NCBI RefSeq assembly: GCF_020880975.1
Contig: NZ_JAJIWP010000002.1
Coordinates: 62,001 to 126,000, forward strand
Source: Mucilaginibacter sp. UR6-1
GTDB lineage: Bacteria > Bacteroidota > Bacteroidia > Sphingobacteriales > Sphingobacteriaceae
Direction: 5' to 3'
Length of the DNA: 64,000 nt
Positions within the stretch are counted from its first letter, which is position 1; each line of letters begins with the position of its first letter. The notes beneath the pieces were generated by a model. The model was not told where the DNA came from and made no database searches. It was given only the letters and a program-made list of their open reading frames with translations. The position numbers and the translations under genes are program-made. Of this stretch, positions 35,455 to 44,864 are shown piece by piece.

Positions 35455-35576
35455 AATCCAAATTTAAAATATAAAAAGGTTAAATACTACGCAATCAATC
35501 AACTTAATCAACCTTTTAATAGGCGGTTATGGGCAAACTTTGTTATTTTCGCAAGCATTTTTTGGAGTACAGGTAT

Positions 35577-38399
35577 ATGGATTATCAATTTAAGGATATA
35601 GAACAGAAGTGGCAGCAGTTTTGGGCCGACAATCAAACCTTTAAGGTTGAGAACAACAGCACAAAGCCCAAGTATTATGTAATGGACATGTTCCCTTACC
35701 CATCAGGGGCGGGGCTGCATGTTGGCCACCCGCTGGGCTATATCGCATCGGATATTTTTGCGCGTTACAAACGCCTGCGTGGTTTTAACGTATTACACCC
35801 GATGGGGTATGATTCATTCGGCCTACCTGCCGAGCAGTATGCCATACAAACCGGGCAGCACCCATCAGTTACTACCGAAGATAATATTGCTACCTACCGC
35901 CGCCAGTTAGACCAGATTGGTTTCTCGTTCGATTGGAGCCGCGAGGTGCGCACCAGCTCACCCGATTATTATAAATGGACGCAGTGGATATTCATGCAAC
36001 TGTTTAACTCGTGGTATAACAAAGCCGCCGGTAAAGCCGAAAGCATTGCCCAACTTGTTGAGCACTTTGAAACATCGGGTTCAAAAGGAATTGATGCCGT
36101 GAGCGATGAGGATACCTTAACCTTTACTGCCGATGAATGGAAGGCATTTGCCCATAATGCAAAACAGGAAGAATTGTTAAAATACCGCCTTACCTACCTG
36201 CGCGAAAGCACCGTTAACTGGTGTGCCGCACTGGGTACCGTATTAGCGAATGACGAGGTGAAAGACGGCTTTAGCGAGCGCGGCGGTTATCCCGTTGAGC
36301 AAAAGAAAATGATGCAATGGAGCATGCGCATCACGGCCTACGCCGAGCGCCTGCTGCAAGGCCTTGACACCATTGACTGGCCCGAGCCGCTGAAAGAAAT
36401 GCAGCGTAACTGGATAGGTAAAAGTACTGGTGCGAGTGTTAAATTTCGAATTTCGGATTTTGAATTTCGGAATTCAGATAAATCCGAAATTGAAAATTCG
36501 AAATCCGACTTTATAGAGGTTTTCACCACCCGCGTTGATACCATTTTTGGTGTTACCTTTTTGGTGATTGCCCCTGAGCATGAACTGGTTGATGCCTTGA
36601 CCACGCCTGAACAAAAGGCTGACATTGAGGCTTACATCACCCAAACTAAAAAGAAAAGCGAACTGGACCGCATGGCTGATACAAAAACTGTATCTGGCGC
36701 ATTTACGGGTAGCTATGTGCTTAATCCGCTTAACGGCGAAAAGATACCGGTTTGGATAGCCGACTACGTTTTGGCAGGTTACGGTACCGGTGCAGTTATG
36801 GCCGTTCCGTCAGGCGATCAGCGTGATTATTTGTTTGCCAAGCATTTTAACTTGCCGATAGTACCTATTATCGACATACAAAATATTGAAACCGAAGCCG
36901 ACCCTACCAAGGAAGGCAAATACATCAACTCCGATTTTATTAATGGGTTGACCTATAAGGAAGCTGCCGCTGCCGTGGTTGCCAAACTGGAAGAAGCGGG
37001 CGCAGGTAAGGCAAAGGTGAACTTTAGGATGCGAGATGCCATTTTTGGCCGCCAGCGTTACTGGGGCGAGCCTGTACCGGTATACTTTAAGGATGGTTTG
37101 CCATATTTAATCAGTGAAAACGAGCTGCCTTTGCTGCTGCCCGAAATTGATAAATATCTGCCGACCGAAAGCGGTGAGCCGCCATTAGGCCGCGCAGCGG
37201 ATTGGAAGCACCCCGAAGGTGAATATGAGTTAAGCACCATGCCGGGCTGGGCCGGTTCAAGTTGGTATTGGTACCGCTACATGGATGCCCATAACGATCA
37301 GGAATTCGCATCAAAAGAGGCTATTGAATACTGGAAAGATGTTGACTTGTACATTGGCGGCAGCGAGCACGCTACCGGTCACTTGCTGTATAGCCGTTTT
37401 TGGAACAAATTTTTGAAGGATCTTGGGTTTGTGGTAGAGGAGGAGCCGTTTAAAAAGCTGATTAACCAGGGCATGATACAGGGCAGGAGTAACTTTGTTT
37501 ACCGCCTGATAGATGCCGAAGGACATGGTACCAACACCTTTGTGTCATACGGCTTACTGGCAGATTATAAAACATCGCCGTTGCATGTAGATGTGAATAT
37601 AGTAGAGAACGAAGTATTGAATCTTGAAAAATTCAAAAAGTTTCGTGCTGAGTTTGAGAATGCCGAGTTCATTCTTGAAAATGGCAAATACATCTGCGGT
37701 GTCGAGGTTGAAAAAATGTCGAAATCAAAGTTCAACGTAGTGAACCCTGATGACATTATAGAGCGCTACGGTGCAGATACGCTGCGTATGTACGAGATGT
37801 TTCTTGGCCCGCTGGAGCAGAGCAAGCCATGGAATACCAATGGTATTGAGGGTGTGTTTAAGTTCCTGCGTAAATTCTGGCGCTTGTTTCATAACGAGCA
37901 ATGGGATTTCCGCGTATCAGACGAAATGCCGACTAAAGCCGAGCTGAAATCACTGCATAAGATCATCCGCAAGGTGGAAGAAGATATTGAGCGTTTCTCG
38001 TTCAATACTTCAGTTTCAAGCTTTATGATAGCCGTGAACGAGCTGACAGATCTGAAATGCAGCAAACGCACCATATTGCAGGACCTGGTAATAGTACTTG
38101 CACCTTACGCGCCGCACATTACCGAGGAGCTTTGGACGTTGCTGGGTAACCCTGCCGGATCATTATCATACGCGGCTTACCCTATTTTTAACCCGGAGTA
38201 CCTGGTTGAGGATGAGTTTGCCTACCCGATCTCGGTGAATGGTAAAACTAAAATGAACCTTAGCGTATCATTAACCCTCGAACCAAAAGATGTAGAAGCT
38301 TTTGTTTTAGCCAATGCCGATGTGCAGAAATACCTGGACGGCAAGACACCTAAAAAGGTAATCGTGGTAAAAGGGCGTATAGTAAATATTGTGGTATAA
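35577..38399 (+). CDS. leuS: Leucyl-tRNA synthetase
   Basis: A 940-residue class I synthetase that charges tRNA-Leu and edits wrong products. The HIGH-type motif is HVGH (48-51) and the KMSKS loop is at 713-717. The editing domain (CP1) lies at about 285-490 with [13 protein letters not shown]. The anticodon-binding domain follows KMSKS and the C-terminal domain ends NGKTKMNL...[10 protein letters not shown]. The start is ATG 35577; an upstream frame to 35529 crosses a TATTTTCG box that looks like a promoter. Residues about 289-312 are a low-complexity insertion ([18 protein letters not shown]) encoded by a class E repeat, at the entry to the editing domain. Whether it alters editing is unknown. 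Confidence 0.96.
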   Translation: MDYQFKDIEQKWQQFWADNQTFKVENNSTKPKYYVMDMFPYPSGAGLHVGHPLGYIASDIFARYKRLRGFNVLHPMGYDSFGLPAEQYAIQTGQHPSVTTEDNIATYRRQLDQIGFSFDWSREVRTSSPDYYKWTQWIFMQLFNSWYNKAAGKAESIAQLVEHFETSGSKGIDAVSDEDTLTFTADEWKAFAHNAKQEELLKYRLTYLRESTVNWCAALGTVLANDEVKDGFSERGGYPVEQKKMMQWSMRITAYAERLLQGLDTIDWPEPLKEMQRNWIGKSTGASVKFRISDFEFRNSDKSEIENSKSDFIEVFTTRVDTIFGVTFLVIAPEHELVDALTTPEQKADIEAYITQTKKKSELDRMADTKTVSGAFTGSYVLNPLNGEKIPVWIADYVLAGYGTGAVMAVPSGDQRDYLFAKHFNLPIVPIIDIQNIETEADPTKEGKYINSDFINGLTYKEAAAAVVAKLEEAGAGKAKVNFRMRDAIFGRQRYWGEPVPVYFKDGLPYLISENELPLLLPEIDKYLPTESGEPPLGRAADWKHPEGEYELSTMPGWAGSSWYWYRYMDAHNDQEFASKEAIEYWKDVDLYIGGSEHATGHLLYSRFWNKFLKDLGFVVEEEPFKKLINQGMIQGRSNFVYRLIDAEGHGTNTFVSYGLLADYKTSPLHVDVNIVENEVLNLEKFKKFRAEFENAEFILENGKYICGVEVEKMSKSKFNVVNPDDIIERYGADTLRMYEMFLGPLEQSKPWNTNGIEGVFKFLRKFWRLFHNEQWDFRVSDEMPTKAELKSLHKIIRKVEEDIERFSFNTSVSSFMIAVNELTDLKCSKRTILQDLVIVLAPYAPHITEELWTLLGNPAGSLSYAAYPIFNPEYLVEDEFAYPISVNGKTKMNLSVSLTLEPKDVEAFVLANADVQKYLDGKTPKKVIVVKGRIVNIVV
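36441..36509. repeat. Class E word-array hairpin inside leuS
   Basis: The words AATTTCG and TTTCGGATTT repeat in the left half (36441-36475), and their complements (ATCCGAAATT, AATTCGAAATCC) occupy the right half (36476-36509). It keeps the leuS frame open and adds roughly 22 residues. Confidence 0.75.
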
Positions 38400-38403
38400 A
38401 CCA

Positions 38404-38434
38404 CACCCCTCCTAAATCCTCCCCTAAGGGGAGG
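38404..38434. repeat. Family B repeat, copy 2 (after leuS)
   Basis: ACCCCTCCTAAATCCTCCCC followed by TAAGGGGAGGA, starting 5 bases after the leuS stop. It is inverted relative to the copy at 38609, and the pair flank a family C hairpin. Its detailed form is the one found inside miaB. Confidence 0.7.
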
Positions 38435-38448
38435 ACTTCAAAGAGCTG

Positions 38449-38526
38449 CGTCATTGCGAGGTACGAAGCAATCTCTAAAGCGATTTGCCTGAAGAGATTG
38501 CTTCGTTCCTCGCAATGACGTTTTTT
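38449..38526. repeat. Family C hairpin repeat, likely leuS terminator
   Basis: Arms of about 28 bases (starting CGTCATTGCGAGG and ending CCTCGCAATGACG) with a single mismatch near the middle of the stem enclose a 16-base loop, followed by six T. The sequence resembles a repeat seen in many bacterial genomes (TTGCGAGGAACGAAGCAATC). With the T-run it can act as a terminator for leuS. A degenerate relative is at 53452. Confidence 0.75.
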
Positions 38527-38608
38527 ATTTTATAATCTGTCGCTTTATCATGAATACAGATAGATCCCTCAATATCGGTCGGGATGACAAAATAAAGCGC
38601 CATACTTA

Positions 38609-38638
38609 ATTCCCTCCCCTGGGAGGGCAGGGAGGGGT
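38609..38638. repeat. Family B repeat, copy 3
   Basis: ATTCCCTCCCCTGGGAGGGC followed by AGGGAGGGGT. It lies 28 bases before the stop of the convergent mscS gene. Between it and the family C hairpin is a remnant with CTCAATATCGGTCGGGATGA that looks like a further repeat fragment. Confidence 0.7.
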
Positions 38639-38665
38639 CAATAAAGCGGCAACGCAAAAAAGCCT

Positions 38666-39451
38666 TTACGTTCCCGGAAACTTGATACCATCCTGGTTAA
38701 GGCGGCTAATCACTTTCTCCTGCAAGGCTATCTTAACATTTAAAAACTCGGCAGGCGTTACCCATACGTTTACGATATAGGTGGCACGGTCAAAACTTAT
38801 TTTTACCAAACCCACCTTAATTGGTTTGTTTTTTACTATGCCCGGCGTGTTCTGTATGGCCTCGTTGATAATGGCTATCACCGTTTCAGATTTGGCAGAA
38901 TAACCGAGCTCTATCTCAAAATCGAGTCTGCGGCTGCCTGAGCGGGTAACGTTAACAATTACCTCGTTAAACAGCTTTCCGTTAGGGATTATGATTGTCT
39001 TGTTATCGGCAGTAAGCAGTACAGTGTAAAATATTTGTATTGACGTTACCTTGCCATCCTGCCCCTGGGCAATAATGTTATCATTCAATTCAAATGGCTT
39101 TAACAGGAGGATAAGTACTCCGCCTGCAAAGTTTTGCAGTGTGCCCGAAAGGGCCAAACCGGCTGCAACACCAAAAGCGCCTACAAGTGTGGTAAAAATG
39201 GCCGCGTCAATACCCATCAGTGTCATCACCAGTAAAACCAGTAATACATTAAGCGCGGTAATGCTTAGGCTAAGCAAAAAGGGTTGTAATGATGAATGCA
39301 CCTCTTTGGTGCTCATTTTATTGCGGATGCGTGTTTTAAGCAGCCTGATGAACCAAAGGCCAAGGATAAGTACTATTAAACCGAAAATGATGTTGGGGCC
39401 GTGGGTAAGCAACCACACGTAGGCGGTATCGTAAAACTGAGTGAGCTTCAT
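38666..39451 (-). CDS. Small-conductance mechanosensitive channel (MscS family)
   Basis: A 261-residue inner membrane channel that opens under membrane tension and protects against osmotic downshock. Three transmembrane helices (about 15-120) end in the pore-lining helix rich in Gly and Ala (VGAFGVAAGLALSGTLQNFAGGVLILL). A beta domain (about 125-175, IAQGQDGKVTSIQIFYT...IIIPNGKL) and an alpha/beta domain follow. The length is close to E. coli MscS. It is convergent with leuS across repeat DNA. The region upstream to groEL holds no other gene. Confidence 0.93.
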   Translation of the reverse strand: MKLTQFYDTAYVWLLTHGPNIIFGLIVLILGLWFIRLLKTRIRNKMSTKEVHSSLQPFLLSLSITALNVLLVLLVMTLMGIDAAIFTTLVGAFGVAAGLALSGTLQNFAGGVLILLLKPFELNDNIIAQGQDGKVTSIQIFYTVLLTADNKTIIIPNGKLFNEVIVNVTRSGSRRLDFEIELGYSAKSETVIAIINEAIQNTPGIVKNKPIKVGLVKISFDRATYIVNVWVTPAEFLNVKIALQEKVISRLNQDGIKFPGT

Positions 39452-39738
39452 AAATTAATCCAGAAGCTCCGAAATTAGGAATTACAGCAGAGAAACCAAA
39501 AATTCCGGCGACTTTAGGATAACCCACTCAAAAATGCGGGTTTGTATATGTTTCCGTTTACGGGTTAAATGCTTCATGCTTTTTTATTATCAAATGCCAT
39601 GCCTTCGCGGCTATGCTATAAGTGTTTACGAAAAAACAAACTCAATAATTACATAAAAGCCGGTAAATTAATATTCAATGACATTTGCCTTAACGCGCAG
39701 CATGACAAGGCATACAGTAAAAAGGTCAGTAAAAAATA
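39452..39738. other. Gene-free stretch upstream of mscS
   Basis: About 290 bases between the mscS start and the groEL terminator. I see no credible gene on either strand. A weak hairpin (AACCC / GGGTT with a 12-base loop, near 39521-39542) is the only structure noted. The mscS promoter must lie here, but no clear TAnnTTTG box was found. Confidence 0.5.
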
Positions 39739-39768
39739 AACCCCTGTATGCAATTGCATACAGGGGTT
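39739..39768 (-). terminator. Perfect 30-base palindrome, groEL terminator
   Basis: AACCCCTGTATGCAA is followed directly by its exact complement, TTGCATACAGGGGTT. Read on the minus strand it lies 45 bases after the groEL stop and is followed by a T-rich tract, so it should end the groES-groEL transcript. Confidence 0.8.
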
Positions 39769-39813
39769 CTATATAGCGATCCCCTCAGCAAGGAGGGTAC
39801 GAATGATGTGCTA

Positions 39814-41454
39814 TTACATCATGCCGCCCATGCCGCCGCCGCCCATAGGAGGCATACCGGCACCGCCTTTTTCATCTTCCGGATCATCAGCCAACACACA
39901 CTCGGTGGTTAACAGCATCGCGGCGATTGAAGCAGCGTTCTCTAAAGCTACACGGCCTACTTTAGTTGGGTCGATTACACCGGCGCCAATTAAGTTTTCG
40001 TAAGTATTGGTACGTGCGTTGTAACCAAAGTCGGCAGTGCCTTCTTTAACTTTTTGCACAACAATTGAACCTTCAATACCGGCATTCTCGCAGATCTGAC
40101 GAAGAGGCTCCTCAATAGCGCGACGGATGATCTGGATACCAGTGTTCTCATCTTCGTTAACGCCTTTAAGATCTGCCAGGGCAGCAACCGAACGGATGAA
40201 AGCAACACCACCACCGGCAACAATGCCTTCTTCAACAGCGGCACGGGTTGCGTGCAGGGCATCGTCAACACGGTCTTTTTTCTCTTTCATTTCAACCTCG
40301 GTAGCAGCACCTACATAAAGTACAGCCACACCGCCCGAAAGTTTAGCTAAACGCTCTTGCAGTTTTTCTTTATCGTAATCAGATGTTGTAGTTTCAATCT
40401 GAGATTTGATCTGGCTTACGCGGGCTTTAATATCGTCAGCAGCACCGGCACCGTTAATGATGGTTGTGTTATCTTTATCAACAACAATTTTCTCGGCAGT
40501 ACCCAGGTAAGAAAGGTCGGCATTCTCTAATTTGAAACCTCTTTCTTCTGAAATTACGGTACCACCTGTCAGGATAGCGATATCCTCAAGCATCGCTTTA
40601 CGGCGATCGCCAAAGCCAGGGGCTTTAACAGCCGCAACTTTCAGTGAACCACGGATCTTGTTAACTACTAAGGTAGCTAAAGCTTCGCCGTCCAGATCTT
40701 CAGAAATAATTAAAAGTGGCTTGCCGGTTTGTACTTGTTTTTCCAGTACCGGTAAAAGCTCTTTCATTGAAGAGATCTTTTTGTCGTAGATCAGGATGTA
40801 TGGGTTATCCAGTTCTACTTCCATTTTATCAGCATTGGTTACAAAGTATGGAGAAAGGTAACCACGGTCAAACTGCATACCTTCAACAGTTTTAACTTCA
40901 GTTTCGGTACCTTTTGCTTCTTCAACAGTGATAACACCATCTTTACCTACTTTGGCCATAGCCTCAGCAATCAGTGAACCGATCACTTCGTCGTTATTAG
41001 CAGAGATAGAGGCAACTTGTTTGATCTTGTTGTTATCCTCGCCAACAGTTTGTGATTGTGTTTTCAGGTTCTCAACTACGGTAGCAACCGCTTTGTCAAT
41101 ACCGCGTTTCAAATCCATTGGGTTAGCACCTGCAGCTACGTTTTTTATACCTGCAGTAACAATAGCCTGGGCTAAAACGGTAGCGGTAGTAGTGCCATCA
41201 CCTGCAATATCAGCAGTTTTTGAGGCAACTTCTTTAACCATTTGAGCACCCATGTTCTCTAAGGCATCTTTCAGCTCGATCTCTTTAGCTACGGTAACAC
41301 CATCCTTAGTGATTGCCGGTGAGCCGAATTTTTTATCGATAATTACGTTACGACCTTTAGGGCCTAAAGTTACTTTAACCGCGTTGGCTAAAATATCAAC
41401 ACCGCGCTTTAAAGCGTCGCGTGCTTCAACATTGTATTTAACTTGTTTTGCCAT
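39814..41454 (-). CDS. groEL: Chaperonin GroEL (60 kDa)
   Basis: A 546-residue chaperonin subunit of the tetradecameric folding chamber. Motifs are [32 protein letters not shown], the ATP-binding [24 protein letters not shown], and [12 protein letters not shown]. The C-terminus has the Gly-Met repeat tail ([17 protein letters not shown]). It lies 136 bases downstream of groES on the same strand, the gap being filled by a class E hairpin. In many Bacteroidota the pair sits near secG and lptE; here those genes are about 10 kb away. Confidence 0.98.
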   Translation of the reverse strand: MAKQVKYNVEARDALKRGVDILANAVKVTLGPKGRNVIIDKKFGSPAITKDGVTVAKEIELKDALENMGAQMVKEVASKTADIAGDGTTTATVLAQAIVTAGIKNVAAGANPMDLKRGIDKAVATVVENLKTQSQTVGEDNNKIKQVASISANNDEVIGSLIAEAMAKVGKDGVITVEEAKGTETEVKTVEGMQFDRGYLSPYFVTNADKMEVELDNPYILIYDKKISSMKELLPVLEKQVQTGKPLLIISEDLDGEALATLVVNKIRGSLKVAAVKAPGFGDRRKAMLEDIAILTGGTVISEERGFKLENADLSYLGTAEKIVVDKDNTTIINGAGAADDIKARVSQIKSQIETTTSDYDKEKLQERLAKLSGGVAVLYVGAATEVEMKEKKDRVDDALHATRAAVEEGIVAGGGVAFIRSVAALADLKGVNEDENTGIQIIRRAIEEPLRQICENAGIEGSIVVQKVKEGTADFGYNARTNTYENLIGAGVIDPTKVGRVALENAASIAAMLLTTECVLADDPEDEKGGAGMPPMGGGGMGGMM

Positions 41455-41461
41455 GTTTTTT

Positions 41462-41590
41462 AAGGATTGAATTAGTGAGTTATTGAGTTTTCAATGCTCA
41501 ATTAATTTTTAATGATTGAATTACTGATTTAGTGAATTATAGATTTGTTTTAACATCAATAATTCAACCCTCAATAATTCAGTAATTGAT
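41462..41590. repeat. Class E word-array hairpin between groES and groEL
   Basis: Words near ATTGAATTAGTGAGTTATTG and GATTGAATTACTGATTTAGT repeat on one side. Complements (CAATAATTCAACCCTCAATA, then ATTCAGTAATTGATT) lie on the other, around a TAGATTTGTTTTAACAT centre. It ends against the groES stop codon. In the mRNA it would form a long hairpin between the two cistrons. Confidence 0.7.
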
Positions 41591-41866
41591 TTACAGTACC
41601 GCGTATATATCAGATTCGCGCATAATTAAATACTCTTTGCCTTCGTAAGTGATCTCAGTACCGGCATATTTACCGTAAAGTACCTCGTCACCGGTTTTTA
41701 CGGTTAAAGGCTCGTCTTTTTTACCTTCGCCTACAGCTACTACAGTACCGCGTTGTGGTTTTTCTTTTGCAGTATCAGGGATGATGATGCCTGAAGCGGT
41801 TTTTTCTTCGGCCGGTGCAGCTTCAACTACTACCCTGTCTCCGATAGGTTTAATGTTTAATGACAT
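41591..41866 (-). CDS. groES: Co-chaperonin GroES (10 kDa)
   Basis: A 91-residue lid subunit of the GroEL chamber. It begins [38 protein letters not shown], which covers the first strands and the mobile loop that contacts GroEL, and ends [14 protein letters not shown]. Length is normal. No CIRCE element (the HrcA operator) is found in the 360 bases upstream, so heat-shock control here must use another route. Confidence 0.97.
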   Translation of the reverse strand: MSLNIKPIGDRVVVEAAPAEEKTASGIIIPDTAKEKPQRGTVVAVGEGKKDEPLTVKTGDEVLYGKYAGTEITYEGKEYLIMRESDIYAVL

Positions 41867-42108
41867 AACTATGCTTAAATTTATAATTTATTAAAGTTGT
41901 TATTTGCCTGCATTGCTACATCAATTGTGCCAAGCGTTCGCCCGTCATTGTTTGGCATGTAAAACTGATGTATTGTCAGCTAAATGTTTGGCGGCATATG
42001 TTCGGTTAACATTTTGTTAAACTGTGCCGTGTCATCATGTCAGTGATGTAGTCTGTCATTATCAGTAATCATTCTTAATAAAACACTATGGTTAAACATG
42101 TAAAAGTG
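41867..42108. other. Divergent intergenic region between groES and the TonB receptor
   Basis: The whole gap is 363 bases and contains no gene. No CIRCE inverted repeat is present. The half next to the TonB receptor holds two inverted repeats, listed separately. Promoters for both directions must lie here, but no exact TAnnTTTG box was found at a good distance. Confidence 0.5.
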
Positions 42109-42132
42109 CGTTACAACGATATTCTTGTAACG
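42109..42132. promoter_or_regulatory. Inverted repeat, operator candidate for the TonB receptor gene
   Basis: CGTTACAA and TTGTAACG are perfect 8-base arms with an 8-base spacer, 98 bases before the receptor start. The symmetry suits a dimeric regulator; which one is unknown. Confidence 0.45.
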
Positions 42133-42163
42133 AATTAATGACATGGTGTATTTATTACAATTT

Positions 42164-42191
42164 GTTTAAAAATGGCTGTAACATTTTAAAC
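42164..42191. promoter_or_regulatory. Second inverted repeat upstream of the TonB receptor gene
   Basis: GTTTAAAAATG and CATTTTAAAC pair with one bulged base around GCTGTAA, 39 bases before the start codon. It would lie in the leader or core promoter and could be an operator or an mRNA hairpin. Confidence 0.4.
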
Positions 42192-42229
42192 AATTTCGCC
42201 TCAAAATCCAAATTGATCAAAATTACACC

Positions 42230-44758
42230 ATGAAACGTATTTACTTAATCCTATTCCTTTTATGTTCTGCAGTGGCAGTTAAGGCACAAGTGGGCCTTGG
42301 CGGCGGCGGTGGCTCGAGCATTGTTGGCCGTATATCGGGCACGGTGATCGATTCGCTTACCAAAAAGCCGCTTGACTATGCTACGGTGAGCGTTTACCGC
42401 AGCGGCGGTACCGCCCCCATGAACGGTGTACTTACCGACGAAAAAGGGAATTTTAAAATAGACAATATAAAACCCGGCGCCTATAAAATAGGTGTGTCAT
42501 TCATTGGCTATCCTACTAAATTTATTGACCCGGTTACCACCACTTTAGGTAAACCTGATGCCAATATGGGCCAGATAGTAGTTGCTCCAAGCTCAAAGGC
42601 TTTGAATGAGGTTACGGTAACCGGCCAGGCCGGGCTTGTTGAAAACCGCATTGACAAGATTGTGTACAATGCCGAAAAAGACCTCACCTCAGCCGGTGGT
42701 AACGCTACGGATGTATTGCAAAAAGTGCCGCTGGTATCAGTTGATATGAATGGTAACGTAGCCGTACGTGGTGACCAGAATGTGCGCGTTTTAATTAACG
42801 GTAAACCATCAGGTGCTACCTCAGCCAGCCTGAGCGATGTATTGAAAACCATCCCTGCCGACCAGATAAAGAATGTTGAGGTGATCACCTCGCCATCCGC
42901 TAAATATGATGCGGAAGGTTCAGGCGGTATCATCAACATTGTTACTAAAACCAAAAATGCCTCAGGTGTTAGCGGTAGCGTAAGCGGTGGCGTGGGTACA
43001 CGCCAAAACAATGGTAACTTAAACTTTAACTACAATAAAAACCGCTTTAACTTTTCAACCAATATTGGTGGTAACGCAGGTTGGCCTCAAACATCATATA
43101 CTGATTTTAACCAGAGCCTGACCGCTGATGGTATTGACCAGCGTAACACCAACAGTTCGCACAACGAGATTAAGCGCCATGGTATTCGTGGTTCAGTAAC
43201 AGCAGGCTACGAGTTTAACGGCTTTAACAGCATAAACAGTACTATCGCCCTGAACGATGGCGGCTTTAACGCTGATGGCGGTGGTAATTATTTATTTGAG
43301 AATTTGCTTGATTCGACCCAAAACCTGAGCTACACCGGCCGTACCATATCGCACAATAAATTCAGCGGTTTTGACTGGAATATTGATTATACCCACAAAT
43401 TCAAAAAACAAGGGCACGAAATCATTTTCTCAGGTCAGTGGAGCCATAGCATCATCAAAACAGATTATACCAACCTGTTCTCTGATCTGTACCAAAGCCA
43501 ACTGGCTAACAATAACGGTAAAAACAATGAGTATACCGCCCAGGCAGATTATACATTGCCAATTAACAAAGTATTTAAGCTTGAGGCCGGTGGTAAAACC
43601 ATACAAAGGCGCATAAACAGTAATTACGATATTTTTGCCGTAAACCCTGATGGCAGCAACCCGATACTTGACAGGCAAAACTCAAACCTGTATGATTATA
43701 CACAAAATGTATACGCAGGTTACGGTGTATTAACCATCACCCTGCCTAAAAGCTATTCGGTTTTGGCTGGTGCACGTTTAGAGAATACTAAAATAGAGGG
43801 CGACCCTGAAGCACCGTATGCTGATGGAACAAACTCGCAAACGCTTGAGCCATTTAAAGCAAACTACAATACATTTATACCAAGCTTAACCATACAAAAA
43901 GTATTTGGTGCCAACACGCTTAAATTATCATACAGCAAGCGTATACAGCGCCCGAGCTTACAGGTGTTAAACCCGTTCATCAACCGTAGCAACCAGCAAA
44001 GCCAAAGCGTAGGTAACCCTAACCTGGCGCCTGAGGTATCGCAAACAGTAGAGTTGAACTATAACGCGTTCATCAAAACATCGGTGGTTAACTTCTCGGT
44101 ATACTATAAAAATACCAGCAACCTTATTGAAGGTATAGCCAGCCCGGTTCAGGATGGTGATGTAATAATTAACCGTACCGTACAAAACAACGTTGCCGAA
44201 AATAACTCGATTGGTGGTAGCTTCTTCGGTTCAATAAACCCGATCAAGCCGTTAACCATTCGTGCTAATATTAACGTGTTTACTTATAACCCGAGTGTGT
44301 ACACAGCTTATGCTGATTTTATTAACCCGGACGCGTTAAAAACCAGGCTGATGACCACCGTTTTCGGTAGCGCTACGCTGAACCTGCCTAAGAACTTTAT
44401 ATTCGAGGCATTTGCTTTCAATAACTCAGCGCGCCGTACCATACAGGGTACAAGCCCCGCGTTCGGTATCTATGTATTCGGTATCAAAAAGCAGTTTATG
44501 GATAAAAAGGCCTCTATCGGGTTCAATACCATACAGCCTTTCGCGGTCGACAAATCATTCAACCAAAGCATATCAAGCCCGGGCTTTACGCAAAGTGTAC
44601 GCACACGTATCCCGTTCCAATCGTTCGGTGTAACGTTTAGCTACAGCTTCGGTAAAATGAGCTTCAGCAACCCGCAGCAAAAGAAAAAAGGGGTTAATAA
44701 TGACGACGTTAAAAGCGGCGACCAGGGCATGGGCGGCGGTATGAACGGCGGCAACTAA
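42230..44758 (+). CDS. TonB-dependent outer membrane receptor (OMP_b-brl_3 type)
   Basis: An 842-residue outer membrane protein. Signal peptide (ending AVKAQ), a carboxypeptidase-like domain (about 33-115, GRISGTVIDSLTKKPLDYATV), a plug domain (about 120-235, NEVTVTGQAG, VRVLINGKPSG, YDAEGSGGIINIVTK), then a 22-strand-type barrel from about 240. A glycine-rich N-terminus (VGLGGGGGSS) and a C-terminal tail after the last strand (GDQGMGGGMNGGN) are unusual: the barrel does not end at the C-terminus. It lacks a SusD partner, so it likely imports something other than a complex glycan, for example a metal chelate or peptide. It stands alone, with upstream inverted repeats and a downstream terminator. 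Confidence 0.9.
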   Translation: MKRIYLILFLLCSAVAVKAQVGLGGGGGSSIVGRISGTVIDSLTKKPLDYATVSVYRSGGTAPMNGVLTDEKGNFKIDNIKPGAYKIGVSFIGYPTKFIDPVTTTLGKPDANMGQIVVAPSSKALNEVTVTGQAGLVENRIDKIVYNAEKDLTSAGGNATDVLQKVPLVSVDMNGNVAVRGDQNVRVLINGKPSGATSASLSDVLKTIPADQIKNVEVITSPSAKYDAEGSGGIINIVTKTKNASGVSGSVSGGVGTRQNNGNLNFNYNKNRFNFSTNIGGNAGWPQTSYTDFNQSLTADGIDQRNTNSSHNEIKRHGIRGSVTAGYEFNGFNSINSTIALNDGGFNADGGGNYLFENLLDSTQNLSYTGRTISHNKFSGFDWNIDYTHKFKKQGHEIIFSGQWSHSIIKTDYTNLFSDLYQSQLANNNGKNNEYTAQADYTLPINKVFKLEAGGKTIQRRINSNYDIFAVNPDGSNPILDRQNSNLYDYTQNVYAGYGVLTITLPKSYSVLAGARLENTKIEGDPEAPYADGTNSQTLEPFKANYNTFIPSLTIQKVFGANTLKLSYSKRIQRPSLQVLNPFINRSNQQSQSVGNPNLAPEVSQTVELNYNAFIKTSVVNFSVYYKNTSNLIEGIASPVQDGDVIINRTVQNNVAENNSIGGSFFGSINPIKPLTIRANINVFTYNPSVYTAYADFINPDALKTRLMTTVFGSATLNLPKNFIFEAFAFNNSARRTIQGTSPAFGIYVFGIKKQFMDKKASIGFNTIQPFAVDKSFNQSISSPGFTQSVRTRIPFQSFGVTFSYSFGKMSFSNPQQKKKGVNNDDVKSGDQGMGGGMNGGN

Positions 44759-44785
44759 TTCCTGATAAAAAAATCATAATTATTC

Positions 44786-44811
44786 AAGGCCTGCTACACG
44801 CAGGCCTTTTT
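44786..44811 (+). terminator. Rho-independent terminator after the TonB receptor gene
   Basis: A perfect 9-bp stem AAGGCCTGC / GCAGGCCTT with a TACAC loop, followed by a short T-run, 27 bases after the stop codon. Confidence 0.85.
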
Positions 44812-44864
44812 GGTTTAAGGCACTTTGCATCGCCATAATTAAAAAACCGTATACTTGTTAATTA

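Noticed and set aside
39521..39542. Weak hairpin before mscS
   Set aside because: Only five base pairs and a long loop; too weak to call a terminator or operator.
41867..42000. CIRCE heat-shock operator
   Set aside because: Searched for TTAGCACTC and its complement; neither is present.
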